Source of the DNA: a virus
IMG/VR virus record: IMGVR_UViG_3300049793_000366
Span: 434,865-498,864 of that record
Length of the DNA: 64,000 nt
Direction: 5' to 3' (one strand)
The notes beneath the pieces were generated by a model. The model was not told the origin of the DNA. It saw only the letters and a list, made by a program, of their open reading frames with translations, and did no database searches. The translations under genes were made by a program, and so were the position numbers. Of the stretch, positions 16,360 through 24,645 are shown piece after piece. Within the stretch, counting starts at the first letter, position 1. Each line of letters opens with the position of its first letter.

Positions 16360-16709
16360 AGCTAAGAGATGCAGTTAAGAGAATAGTTGAGACTGGTGGT
16401 ATTGTAGAGATAGCACATAAGTCTAAGATTAATGAATGGTACGGTAGCGTTAAGGTTTATAAATCTACTTATAGCGGTAAATATTTCGTTGAACATGGTC
16501 GTGGTGAGTTTAAGACGGTAGATGAAGCAGTTGATGTGTTTATGGATCTTGCATATACTTCTAAAAATATTGGCTACATTCAAAAGAGATTAGACGAGAA
16601 GGGAATAAACTTCGAGGATGATTATGACCTTGAAAAACCATCAACAGAGCTAAGAAAAATGTTTAAGGATGAAGGTGTTATTGTTGATGAAGAATATAAA
16701 TCATTATGA
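16356..16709 (+). CDS. Unknown 117-aa protein
   Basis: Not recognised. Beta strands KVYKSTYSGKYFVEHG precede a helix TVDEAVDVFMDLAY, then a charged tail. No tag. Confidence 0.65.
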   Translation: MKLRDAVKRIVETGGIVEIAHKSKINEWYGSVKVYKSTYSGKYFVEHGRGEFKTVDEAVDVFMDLAYTSKNIGYIQKRLDEKGINFEDDYDLEKPSTELRKMFKDEGVIVDEEYKSL

Positions 16710-17026
16710 CACTAAACGAGAAGTTCAGAAGTGAATTTGGAACTGATGTGTTCTTAGAAATGATGGATATCTTCATCACGGGTGATACTCCGTTTATGCA
16801 ATGTCTGAGCATTGGTACTACCAGTCCAATTACTAAAGATGTCTACCTTTTAGTTGGTGATACTTACATTCATGCTTCTTATACATTATGTATGACGAGT
16901 GATGATGGTGTTGGTAATGGTTGGGACTTGGAGATATTGGAATATGGTAAAGAGATAACGATGCCATTGGGACCAGCGTTTGACGACCACAGGCGCAATA
17001 TGAGAATCAATAAAATAGTTGATTAA
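16706..17026 (+). CDS. Unknown 106-aa C-tag protein
   Basis: Not recognised. Ends DDHRRNMRINKIVD, a C-tag. It meets the convergent family A gene with a 20-base overlap in which both genes encode their C-tags, so the two tags are coded on opposite strands of the same DNA. Confidence 0.7.
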   Translation: MTLNEKFRSEFGTDVFLEMMDIFITGDTPFMQCLSIGTTSPITKDVYLLVGDTYIHASYTLCMTSDDGVGNGWDLEILEYGKEITMPLGPAFDDHRRNMRINKIVD

Positions 17027-17267
17027 GCTTTTCCTCCCTACGTATATGAAGGTCTGAGAAGTGTTTAGAAAATTCAACACGCCTACTTTCATTAAAGAAG
17101 TACATACCATCAACATCATCTTTTATCTTGAATGTCGTAGTATCTATTTGTCTCTTAAGATTACTTGTGGTTGATAGAAATAATTCATAGTCATATTGTC
17201 TTCCTTCTTCGAAAACAACATTACCTGTATAGTCATAATATGATTTAATACAAATACATTTCTTCAC
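17007..17267 (-). CDS. Family A / C-tag protein, 86 aa
   Basis: Starts MKKCICIKSYYDYTGNVVFEEGRQYDYELF, the classic family A beginning, then a beta middle, SKHFSDL and the tag IRREEKLNQLF. Last gene of a three-gene minus-strand operon. Confidence 0.78.
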   Translation of the reverse strand: MKKCICIKSYYDYTGNVVFEEGRQYDYELFLSTTSNLKRQIDTTTFKIKDDVDGMYFFNESRRVEFSKHFSDLHIRREEKLNQLFY

Positions 17268-17452
17268 TAAGCGAATACAAGCTGAGATGGATATAGAATA
17301 CGTCTCAGTTCTTCTTTTTCACCATCCAATACCCAAACAGAATTTCTTCTTGCTTTAGTAATATCTGGTTGTCTGGTCAATTTTGTGATATCAAGCTCAA
17401 CTCTTTTTATTTCCTTAGAGTTAGAATCGGTGATAATTTCATATACTTTCAT
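17267..17452 (-). CDS. Unknown 61-aa protein
   Basis: Not recognised. Beta-rich start (MKVYEIITDSNSKEI) and WVLDGEKEELRRIL near the end. No tag. Overlaps the downstream gene by one base. Confidence 0.6.
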   Translation of the reverse strand: MKVYEIITDSNSKEIKRVELDITKLTRQPDITKARRNSVWVLDGEKEELRRILYPSQLVFA

Positions 17453-17457
17453 TGATA

Positions 17458-18003
17458 TTATTTTTCAAGGTTAAATACTTCGTCTAAATTTGCTTCTCTT
17501 ATTACACCAGAGTCTTTCATTATACTCTGATAAATGTCATTAAAATTATTTCGGTTCAACTCATCATTTATCTTTTTAATATCGGACAATAACTCATCAT
17601 ACATCTTTACGTCCATGTATTTAGTATAACCGAAATCATTATAAGTAATCGTGAAGCCTCTATCTTTATAGATGTATATCTCGATGTAGTTGCCGTGACT
17701 TACCAACATTTTATTGTTAGTATTTTTTGGCTTTTTAATGTTAGTTAGGTCGCTACATGATATGTATATCTCGCTCTCAGTAAGTGTTACCGATAGTCTA
17801 TCACGGTACTGATATAGACTAACAACCAACTTCTTAGTTTTCTCTGAAACACTCGGATCATAATCATTGAAGTTGGTCCAATTGTAGTTAGTTGGCTCAT
17901 CAACCTCATAAACCTCTTGCAATTCTTCTTCTGGTTCAGAATTATATTTGTCAATTTCTTTAATCAAGAATTTGGCAATCTTTTTGAGTTTCCTTCGTTT
18001 CAT
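17458..18003 (-). CDS. Unknown 181-aa protein
   Basis: Not recognised. Strongly basic start (MKRRKLKKIAKFLIKEID), acidic linker, then beta-rich sequence (ESEIYISC; YIEIYIYKDRGFTITY) and helical end. First gene of its operon, divergent from the 18,059 family A run. Confidence 0.68.
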   Translation of the reverse strand: MKRRKLKKIAKFLIKEIDKYNSEPEEELQEVYEVDEPTNYNWTNFNDYDPSVSEKTKKLVVSLYQYRDRLSVTLTESEIYISCSDLTNIKKPKNTNNKMLVSHGNYIEIYIYKDRGFTITYNDFGYTKYMDVKMYDELLSDIKKINDELNRNNFNDIYQSIMKDSGVIREANLDEVFNLEK

Positions 18004-18022
18004 TTCATTTTTATAAAAATTC

Positions 18023-18054
18023 TTGATAAAAGTTTAAGAAAGTCCGTATATTTA
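18023..18054 (+). promoter_or_regulatory. Promoter, leaderless spacing
   Basis: TTG (18023-18025), 21 bases, TATATTTA (18047-18054) preceded by TCCG; ATG four bases later. Confidence 0.75.
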
Positions 18055-18058
18055 TAAA

Positions 18059-18325
18059 ATGAAATGTAGATGCATCTTAACACTTGATGCCGGTAAACGA
18101 ATGGGTATATTCGAAGAAGGTAAATTATATGAATTCTTTGAATCAGATTTGAGTGACCATATCGGTAAGTCAACAATGCGAAATGGTTGGGAATTAACTA
18201 ATCATTACACGGTTGTTAGTGACACTGGATCAACACACACATTCTCAACCAGTGAATTCGATGAACGTTTTGTAGATATTAAAGAACACCGCGATAAGAA
18301 AATTAATAAAATATTAAATGGATAA
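18059..18325 (+). CDS. Family A / C-tag protein, 88 aa
   Basis: MKCRCILTL start, EGKLYEFFE, FDERFVDI and the tag EHRDKKINKIL give all family A landmarks in order. Heads a rightward run of relatives directly under the promoter. Confidence 0.8.
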   Translation: MKCRCILTLDAGKRMGIFEEGKLYEFFESDLSDHIGKSTMRNGWELTNHYTVVSDTGSTHTFSTSEFDERFVDIKEHRDKKINKILNG

Positions 18326-18695
18326 CATAGTTAAAGAAGGTGATGTACTCGTGTGTAAAAAACGAGATACAATTGGTGCATATCCAGATACGCTACACTT
18401 ATTAGAAATAGGTAAGCATTATCGTATAGAAAGACTTGATGCTATAAACTCAACGATAGGACTATTTCGCGCATATATACTTATTGATAGCAAACCAGTT
18501 CAATTCTACTATCCATTGGATATTAATCTAGTTCGCAACCAATTGAACATGACCAAGCACCGTGATGAAATTGATTATGTAAACAAACTTATAGATGGTT
18601 GTTATGAGTGGGGCTTATTAACATATTTTGATACAGTAGAAAATTTTAGAGAATTACAATTAAATAAATTAGTAGATGGTTACTATCAAAAATAA
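18318..18695 (+). CDS. Divergent family A / C-tag protein, 125 aa
   Basis: VLVCKKRD and IGKHYRIERL resemble family A, but about 30 residues are inserted before the tag NFRELQLNKLV. An internal TKHRDEIDYVNKLI sits where the tag would normally be, so the C-terminal part may be a duplicated tag segment. Confidence 0.75.
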   Translation: MDNIVKEGDVLVCKKRDTIGAYPDTLHLLEIGKHYRIERLDAINSTIGLFRAYILIDSKPVQFYYPLDINLVRNQLNMTKHRDEIDYVNKLIDGCYEWGLLTYFDTVENFRELQLNKLVDGYYQK

Positions 18696-18936
18696 TGCTG
18701 ATACCGTTGGTAGTGCTATATTGACTTATAAGCAGTGTGGTAAGTTAATAGCACGTATGGACTTTAAAACATCAGAGGGTTTGGATTTCAAGAAGGGTGA
18801 GATAATAGAATATACTCACTACGAAAACTATGGTGATAAGATATACTATACAATAACCAGCACTCTTTATCTTAGTAGCGAGGTTGTTATGGAGTTGAAT
18901 GAGTATAGAGAAGAGCAAATAAATAAATTGGATTAA
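18676..18936 (+). CDS. Divergent family A / C-tag protein, 86 aa
   Basis: KKGEIIEYTHYENYGDKIYYTI gives the G-x-x-Y-x-Y section. Ends ELNEYREEQINKLD, a C-tag cut one residue short. Overlaps both neighbours. Confidence 0.72.
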   Translation: MVTIKNNADTVGSAILTYKQCGKLIARMDFKTSEGLDFKKGEIIEYTHYENYGDKIYYTITSTLYLSSEVVMELNEYREEQINKLD

Positions 18937-19283
18937 TGGAAAAGTATATTTTAGGTGTAGAACTAGAACCGAATGGTAGTATTAAAATTGTTCAAATGTG
19001 TGTTTCTAAATGTATCTGTATTAAATATAATGCTGATCCATACACACAGCTAAGTACTTCAATACCAAAGACTGATTTCAATGAAGGTAATATCTATTAC
19101 TATGGTATTGATGATACTCGACCTGTGACTAATCCATACTTTGTAGTAGAAGAGGGTAAAACACATAGGTATTTCACAGAAGACGAATTCAATGCACATT
19201 TCGTTGACTACATAAAAAATAGAGAAAATAAAATATCAAACATAGTTGATGAATCATTAAACAATTCATCAGATTGTGAATAA
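18936..19283 (+). CDS. Family A / C-tag protein, 115 aa
   Basis: About 25 extra residues precede the KCICIKYN start of the family. NEGNIYYYGI, FNAHFVDY and the tag KNRENKISNIV follow, with a ten-residue tail DESLNNSSDCE. Confidence 0.76.
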   Translation: MEKYILGVELEPNGSIKIVQMCVSKCICIKYNADPYTQLSTSIPKTDFNEGNIYYYGIDDTRPVTNPYFVVEEGKTHRYFTEDEFNAHFVDYIKNRENKISNIVDESLNNSSDCE

Positions 19284-19606
19284 AAGAGTACTTGATACTC
19301 GATTTAAAACAAATAACAACCGACGAATTTCACGAGAGTACTGACTACACAAATCCGGAAGCCAATCCGTTAATCTTCTGTGGTGAGACAAACGTATTCC
19401 TTGTCAATGGTGAGGTGTATAATACATACGCACCTAATATTTTCTGGTACAAAGATAATGGTAGTTATGATAATCCAGTTGGTAGACTAATATATGTTAT
19501 TCAAGAGACTGGCGTTTATATCAGAATATATTTTGATGTAGATGATAAACCATTTAAAACAAAAGAGGATTTAAGAAATATCAAACTAAGCGAATTACTA
19601 CTTTAA
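19280..19606 (+). CDS. C-tag protein, uncertain start (ATA 19280 or TTG 19292)
   Basis: No ATG or GTG is available in frame after the upstream TGA. A TTG at 19292 gives MILDLKQ; an ATA at 19280, overlapping the preceding stop, would give the more natural MKEYLILDLKQ. Ends DLRNIKLSELL, a C-tag. Confidence 0.68.
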   Translation: MKEYLILDLKQITTDEFHESTDYTNPEANPLIFCGETNVFLVNGEVYNTYAPNIFWYKDNGSYDNPVGRLIYVIQETGVYIRIYFDVDDKPFKTKEDLRNIKLSELLL

Positions 19607-19617
19607 AAATATATACT

Positions 19618-19965
19618 ATGAAGAAAGAAACACTTTATATACTAAACCAGGTTAAAAACGGTGAACTAAGCGTAGAAGATGCGTATGATGAGATAATGAA
19701 TATACATGGTCTTAGTAAGAGTAGTGTATTATGTGGTGGTGATAAGATAGGTGAGTATGGTGAAAGACATCGAGAAGAAGCAGAACTAATCAAAGAGGTT
19801 TTGATTGAAAATGGATTCATCAATGCTGGATTAAACGATGCTATTTGGTTATGGGGTGAGTATTCAGATAGTTATTGTGCTGGGTGGCTTGGTCTACCAG
19901 ATGAGAAAGAAGAGATATACGATTGTATAAAAAGATACATTGTCAAAACACACTACTGTGGTTAA
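19618..19965 (+). CDS. Unknown 115-aa protein
   Basis: Not recognised. Helical start (ETLYILNQVKNGELSVEDAYDEIM), then GGDKIGEYGERHREEAELIKEVL and a Trp-rich middle (IWLWGEYSDSYCAGWLGL). It lacks a tag although its neighbours have one. Confidence 0.7.
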   Translation: MKKETLYILNQVKNGELSVEDAYDEIMNIHGLSKSSVLCGGDKIGEYGERHREEAELIKEVLIENGFINAGLNDAIWLWGEYSDSYCAGWLGLPDEKEEIYDCIKRYIVKTHYCG

Positions 19966-19978
19966 AATTAAAACAGTT

Positions 19979-20224
19979 ATGAATAAGTACTTCTGTTATT
20001 GTATAGAAGAAATAGAAACCACTGGGTATCACACTTCATTGTTCGAGGTCGGAGTTATGTATGAATATGCGTATAAGACAAATGAAGTATCAGCAGGATA
20101 TATTAGAATCTATGTTAATCCAAAAAATAGTATTCAACTAACTCATAAACAATTCAGAAGGTTTTTCAAACCAGTAACCGAGAGACGGGATATGTTAATC
20201 AATGATATTATAGGAACAGATTAA
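19979..20224 (+). CDS. Family A / C-tag protein, 81 aa
   Basis: ATG at 19979 places MNKYFCYCIEE at the family start; a TTG 13 codons upstream is less likely. EVGVMYEYAY, FRRFFKPV and ERRDMLINDII complete the pattern. The 3' end overlaps the convergent N-tag gene. Confidence 0.75.
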   Translation: MNKYFCYCIEEIETTGYHTSLFEVGVMYEYAYKTNEVSAGYIRIYVNPKNSIQLTHKQFRRFFKPVTERRDMLINDIIGTD

Positions 20225-21377
20225 ACGTCAGCGTTGCTTTATCACCTCTAACACTACCAATAGCAGCTTCCTTTGTTATATCCTTTAAATCATCAAAAGC
20301 ATTTTTCAATCCATTTTTGAACTCAATTAGTTGCATAAACTTTGGGATAAACTTAGCATTATAAAACTCTTCAACCGAGAATGTGACTACGTATGAATTT
20401 GGTTTCTCAATTACGTTCATCAATCCTTTATACTTACTATTCAAATGTGGTAATATATCATAGCTTGGTAAGCTAACACCATCCAACTCTTTTGCTAAAT
20501 CAGAAATATGTGCTTCTAAATCACAATCATTATTAAATACCGACATTATCATAGCTACATCAAATAATCTATTTAATAGTTCTTCTTTGTTAGCTGAGAA
20601 ATTTTGCTTATGTCGAATTGAGCCATACTTAGTTTTATGATAACCATAACCAATTTTAATAGAGAATTCAAAGTTACAACTACCATGTTCATTTTCATTA
20701 TTGAATCTGAATCCACCTAAGTCAGTAGTTTTATTGTAGTGATATAGAAATAAATCCGTTATACCATCTTCGCTTATTGTTGGATTAATATCTTTAGCCG
20801 CCATCGTTATCGATTCTACTGTCCAACCTTTATCTTCAATTAAGATGTTAGTGATATAATTTACTAACTCATTAGGGTCTAATTGACCACTATCACCAGC
20901 AGACTCTCTATCTCTCTTCTCGATAACTGAATAACTATTGGTATAATCTTCATATATAGAATATAAATCTATAATCAATTTATATTCTTTCATTTTCTCG
21001 TCATCAAAAATATTTAAATTGAAATTAGTAATCTCAAAACTACCGTACAAAGTAAATAAAGCCTCTAAAGATGGGATGATATTATCTATGAATCCGTTTC
21101 CCTGTATATTTGTTTTATTAAGTCGCTCATTATATAAGTCGAAATATGACATATGATAACCAGAGTTCTTTAACCTCTTAGATACTTTCTTAATTGCTTC
21201 TAAAAATTCCTTATTCAATGTAACTGAATCTGCTGAATACACATACTGAGAAGGAAATCCTGAAACAGGTAAAACAGATTTAACAAAATCTAAATCCAAT
21301 AAGTCAATCATATTTGAATTGACATCTACTTCGCTACTCACGTTTAAATTCTCGTTATATGTTTTAAGATATCTCAT
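20208..21377 (-). CDS. Large N-tag protein, 389 aa
   Basis: Starts MRYLKTYNEN; YNE supplies the hydrophobic-x-Glu feature of the tag. It is the longest member. At least two family B-like units are visible (AIKKVSKRLKNSGYHMSYFDL near 70 and a weaker one near 290), suggesting duplication. Otherwise unrecognised. Confidence 0.75.
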   Translation of the reverse strand: MRYLKTYNENLNVSSEVDVNSNMIDLLDLDFVKSVLPVSGFPSQYVYSADSVTLNKEFLEAIKKVSKRLKNSGYHMSYFDLYNERLNKTNIQGNGFIDNIIPSLEALFTLYGSFEITNFNLNIFDDEKMKEYKLIIDLYSIYEDYTNSYSVIEKRDRESAGDSGQLDPNELVNYITNILIEDKGWTVESITMAAKDINPTISEDGITDLFLYHYNKTTDLGGFRFNNENEHGSCNFEFSIKIGYGYHKTKYGSIRHKQNFSANKEELLNRLFDVAMIMSVFNNDCDLEAHISDLAKELDGVSLPSYDILPHLNSKYKGLMNVIEKPNSYVVTFSVEEFYNAKFIPKFMQLIEFKNGLKNAFDDLKDITKEAAIGSVRGDKATLTFNLFL

Positions 21378-21378
21378 T

Positions 21379-21392
21379 TTCTATATATTAAC
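21379..21392 (-). promoter_or_regulatory. TATATA element of the 20,208-21,377 gene
   Basis: On the minus strand AGTTAATATATAG lies four bases before ATG. Confidence 0.5.
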
Positions 21393-21738
21393 TCCAGCTC
21401 ACTGTTATTACAATTGTGTCAGTAAACCTAAATGATGCTCTATATCCATCAGCGTGTAGCTTTTTGATTATCCTCTCACACATACTGAATAAATTCTTGT
21501 ATTTATCGAGGTTTTCATAAAATAAATGACAATCATGTACACTATAATAACCATTTAAATTTGGTGCGCTGTGTACGTAAATATGTGCTTCTGTTGTCTT
21601 TTTCTCAGTAAAATAGCTAACATCAATATCTTCTGTGTCATCAAGCTCAGTCAGTAGTTCCTTCATTAAGCCGGTTGTAAGCTCCGCGTGTAATTTGTCA
21701 AGATTTTCTGAATTTTCAAATGACTTTAAGTATTTCAT
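21388..21738 (-). CDS. N-tag protein, 116 aa
   Basis: MKYLKSFENSEN start. CERIIKKLHADGYRASFRF is the second helix and strand of the family B domain. Divergent from the 21,763 gene over a 24-base AT-only region. Confidence 0.76.
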   Translation of the reverse strand: MKYLKSFENSENLDKLHAELTTGLMKELLTELDDTEDIDVSYFTEKKTTEAHIYVHSAPNLNGYYSVHDCHLFYENLDKYKNLFSMCERIIKKLHADGYRASFRFTDTIVITVSWS

Positions 21739-21739
21739 A

Positions 21740-21760
21740 AACGTATATATTATATATAGC
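21740..21760. promoter_or_regulatory. Bidirectional TATATA element
   Basis: The 24 bases between two divergent N-tag starts contain TATATATTATATATA. It gives AATATATAC before the minus-strand ATG and TATATATAGC before the plus-strand ATG. One AT block seems to serve both directions. Confidence 0.55.
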
Positions 21761-21762
21761 TT

Positions 21763-22191
21763 ATGATTAAATCGTTCAAACTATTTGAAAATAATTCAGA
21801 CTCAAATTCTGCTAAAATTTTGGCTCAACTTGGTGATATAAAATCACAATGCTTTGCGTCAATACAATCAGAGCTTAAGAGAATTAAAGGTATTTATATG
21901 AGAGGATTTAATACCGAGGACTTAACTTATGATGATAGTGAGGACAGAGATTTTGATGGATTTTTAGAGCTAATTGAGCATTTTTCTAAGGATTTTTATG
22001 TAGAACACTATGATACTACTGAAAATCACATGGTGATAGCAATAGATACGAATGGTGAAGAAATACTAGTAGAATGGGGTGACGATTACCAAACATTCCC
22101 GATTACTGAACTTGATGTAGTTGAATCAGTAAAACTTCTTGGAGTTTTAGAGAAAATGGTTAGCTATGAACAAATAGAAATGAGAGACTAA
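21763..22191 (+). CDS. N-tag protein, 142 aa
   Basis: A variant tag, MIKSFKLFENN. The body is acidic (DDSEDRDFDGF; WGDDYQTF) and lacks an obvious family B domain. First of four co-oriented N-tag genes, each overlapping the next. Confidence 0.72.
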   Translation: MIKSFKLFENNSDSNSAKILAQLGDIKSQCFASIQSELKRIKGIYMRGFNTEDLTYDDSEDRDFDGFLELIEHFSKDFYVEHYDTTENHMVIAIDTNGEEILVEWGDDYQTFPITELDVVESVKLLGVLEKMVSYEQIEMRD

Positions 22192-22724
22192 TGAAGAAGA
22201 ATATAAAACTATACGAAGGATTCATAGAGAATATCAAAAACGACTTCGCCAGAACTTTGTATCAAAGGAGACAAAGATTTGAAGATTGTTTACAAATATT
22301 AAAGGATGAATATGGCGTTGATTACTATGAACAATCATTATCTGATGTATTCACACAAGCTAAAATAGAATATATGAATGTTGAGGATATTGATAAGTTT
22401 CCACTATCAGATACGCTCATAGATGACATTATAAAAACGGTAAAGAGACTGAGACAATACGAAGATATTGATATTGAAGGTCGTATTACAATGCGTTTAA
22501 AGGGCTCAAATTATAAAAAAAGTGTATTTTTTAGCACAAATGATTGGTATGATACACCAAATCCTACCGAGAGTCAAAGAAGATATATCAAGAATCCAAA
22601 TGATATTAAAGCACTTTTTGATGAGAGAATGGTTCAATTAATGAAAGCCAAAAGAGAACTAAAAGATGGTGATGATAGCCACGATAATTATATTGTATCT
22701 CTAATAAATATATCTATATGCTAA
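22191..22724 (+). CDS. N-tag / family B protein, 177 aa
   Basis: MKKNIKLYEGFIENI start. FEDCLQILKDEYGVDYYE and DIIKTVKRLRQYEDIDIEG show both helices of family B. A basic C-terminal third follows. Confidence 0.76.
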   Translation: MKKNIKLYEGFIENIKNDFARTLYQRRQRFEDCLQILKDEYGVDYYEQSLSDVFTQAKIEYMNVEDIDKFPLSDTLIDDIIKTVKRLRQYEDIDIEGRITMRLKGSNYKKSVFFSTNDWYDTPNPTESQRRYIKNPNDIKALFDERMVQLMKAKRELKDGDDSHDNYIVSLINISIC

Positions 22725-22942
22725 TGAAACACTTAATGGATTTTAAATTATTCGAAGAAAAAAGCCTTGAATCAAGCTATTTATACTACAAAGAACTTGT
22801 AGATGATGGTAAGAAAAGAGCCAAGAACTCATCAGGTGGTGAGAATGAAATGGATATGGAAAACCTTACGCATAATAGAAAGATGATGAACAGAGCTAAA
22901 GCCGCGCTCAAAAAAGCAGGTAAAGAAATACCAAAGAAGTAA
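22724..22942 (+). CDS. N-tag protein, 72 aa, basic
   Basis: ATG at 22724 (TAATGAAAC) begins MKHLMDFKLFEEK. The remainder is a short Lys/Met-rich helix pair ending KKAGKEIPKK. It lacks family B and looks like a tag plus a small nucleic-acid-binding-type tail (inference from charge). Confidence 0.72.
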   Translation: MKHLMDFKLFEEKSLESSYLYYKELVDDGKKRAKNSSGGENEMDMENLTHNRKMMNRAKAALKKAGKEIPKK

Positions 22943-23415
22943 TGAAACACTTAAAGCTATTCGAAGGATTTATGGATGACATCAGACAATCAGTTGTTGA
23001 TGTGTTCGACAATGCTCGAAAGCCTTATGATGCTTGTTTACACGAGTTAATCGATGATTATGGTTTACAATTCGATGGTGATAAAATCACTAATATGTTT
23101 TCAGATAGGTGTTTAGTGTACTATATAAACGAACCAACTGAACTGAGCTTAGAAGCTGTAAATAAGATAGTCAGAGCAGTCAAAAGATTGGGTGAGTTCG
23201 AAGAACTTCGTATCGCTGGTGCTATCACACTTTACTTTAATAACTCACCGATATCAGCATCATTCGATAAGAAAGTTGATATACATAAATATGTTAGAAA
23301 TATAATGAATACTAAGCTAACTCAATATTATGGTGATGAACACGAAAGAGTAATAGAACCAGAATATTCAGAGTTTACTTTCACAGTAAAATTCACATTA
23401 TACCAAGCAACTTAA
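22942..23415 (+). CDS. N-tag / family B protein, 157 aa
   Basis: MKHLKLFEGFMDDIRQ start; YDACLHELIDDYGLQF and IVRAVKRLGEFEELRI give a textbook family B domain. The 3' end overlaps the convergent small gene. Confidence 0.78.
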   Translation: MKHLKLFEGFMDDIRQSVVDVFDNARKPYDACLHELIDDYGLQFDGDKITNMFSDRCLVYYINEPTELSLEAVNKIVRAVKRLGEFEELRIAGAITLYFNNSPISASFDKKVDIHKYVRNIMNTKLTQYYGDEHERVIEPEYSEFTFTVKFTLYQAT

Positions 23416-23584
23416 GTTTAAGCTCCCTCAATTCATGTGCTGGTCTAAAGTGACCAAAGAAGAATACTGCTGGATATCTTATTGTACCATTGAATAGATT
23501 AGAAACTTCTACACCATTTATATCAAAACTAGTTTTATTTAGATAAACAGTGTGTCCAACCTTTATAGTAACCTTATAATGCAC
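23393..23584 (-). CDS. C-tag protein, 63 aa, GTG start
   Basis: The GTG at 23584, 19 bases after a TATGTTTG box, gives MHYKVTIKVGHTVYLNK; the longer frame upstream would cover the promoter. GHFRPAHELRELKLKLL is the tag region. A single C-tag gene set among N-tag genes, with its own promoter class. Confidence 0.62.
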   Translation of the reverse strand: MHYKVTIKVGHTVYLNKTSFDINGVEVSNLFNGTIRYPAVFFFGHFRPAHELRELKLKLLGIM

Positions 23585-23603
23585 ATCCGTAAATTGCTTT
23601 GTG

Positions 23604-23635
23604 CAAACATATAACATACTTGTTATATTTAGAAA
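23604..23635 (-). promoter_or_regulatory. Promoter of the 23,393-23,584 gene
   Basis: Minus strand TATGTTTG (23611-23604) matches TAnnTTTG; the upstream box is weak (TTTT). Confidence 0.5.
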
Positions 23636-23647
23636 AATGAATAGGTT

Positions 23648-23659
23648 TTTAATATATAC
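23648..23659 (+). promoter_or_regulatory. TTTAATATATAC element
   Basis: Exact copy of the N-tag consensus, three bases before the ATG at 23663. Confidence 0.65.
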
Positions 23660-23662
23660 GAT

Positions 23663-24052
23663 ATGAAACACATTAAGAAATTCAACGAAGATGCCGAGCA
23701 TTTGGTTAGTAAGGAATACTTAGAGCCATTCTTCTTGGAGCTTAGTGATGTGTACGGTGAAGATGTTGAAATAACATTTTCTGGTGAAACTCAGGCTGAT
23801 GTTGAACTTACATTCTCCAATATCATTTTAAATAGAATGAATAAAGGATATAAAGTAGATGGTAGTGAACATGATTACTCATATGATGTTCTAATCGATG
23901 CTTATTCAAAAGCCGCTAATATTACCACATCCTTGAAAAAGATAGCGAAAAAGATTGATGCTGATGGTCTTTACCAATGTAGAATGTTTGTAAATAAACC
24001 ATCACATAAGATAAAATATAGCTTCATTGTGTTTAATAAACACTTTGATTAA
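23663..24052 (+). CDS. N-tag / family B protein, 129 aa
   Basis: MKHIKKFNEDAEHL start. ITTSLKKIAKKIDADGLYQCRMFV is the second helix and strand of family B. It closely resembles the gene at 25,054-25,443 (LLLKKALNKITLDGIYSCEVYI), so the two are probably paralogues. Confidence 0.77.
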   Translation: MKHIKKFNEDAEHLVSKEYLEPFFLELSDVYGEDVEITFSGETQADVELTFSNIILNRMNKGYKVDGSEHDYSYDVLIDAYSKAANITTSLKKIAKKIDADGLYQCRMFVNKPSHKIKYSFIVFNKHFD

Positions 24053-24645
24053 TTCTCTTTAAATACTATATAATCCGCTGATAAATAACCCTTCTTAGTC
24101 TTATACCTTTGTTCAATCATTGTTAAGCTAAATAAGTCTCCCGCTTTTTTACCAATATACATATGTAGACCATAAGATGATAACTTCTTATTAACTCGTA
24201 ATAATTCTTGTAATAACTTTCTATCAACCAATACCGTATTAGAAAAGTCAAACTGCAAAAAGTTTACAGACGTTTTTGGTGTAGAAACTAATTCGTATTC
24301 ATCAATTAATCCTTGAAAGTTAGAAATAATTTCCTGTATTCTATTATGAACATGGGCTTTAATTTCAACATCCATCTTACTTCTATAACTTCTTCCGATT
24401 GCCTCTGTCTCAGACCTTAAATCTGTTATGAATCCTTCAAATAGTTTAATTACGGATTCATTAAATGACTCTTTAAATATTCTAAACTTAAGTAACGGTT
24501 TACCATTGATAGTCACATCACCTTTAGCATTCTTACCAATCTTCTTCACAACAATCTTCTTGTTCTTGAATCTTCCGCCCAAGACCGTATCACCCACGCT
24601 AATAGGTATCTTAATCATTTCGTCTATATGCTTAAGGTATCTCAT
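24049..24645 (-). CDS. N-tag / family B protein with SH3-like insert, 198 aa
   Basis: MRYLKHIDEMIK start. Residues 15-50 (ISVGDTVLGGRFKNKKIVVKKIG) look like a small KOW/SH3-type barrel. After it a second tag-like VIKLFEGFITDLRSE appears near residue 66, then the family B domain (GLIDEYELV; VNKKLSSYGLHMYI). This reads as two tagged units fused. Confidence 0.76.
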   Translation of the reverse strand: MRYLKHIDEMIKIPISVGDTVLGGRFKNKKIVVKKIGKNAKGDVTINGKPLLKFRIFKESFNESVIKLFEGFITDLRSETEAIGRSYRSKMDVEIKAHVHNRIQEIISNFQGLIDEYELVSTPKTSVNFLQFDFSNTVLVDRKLLQELLRVNKKLSSYGLHMYIGKKAGDLFSLTMIEQRYKTKKGYLSADYIVFKEN

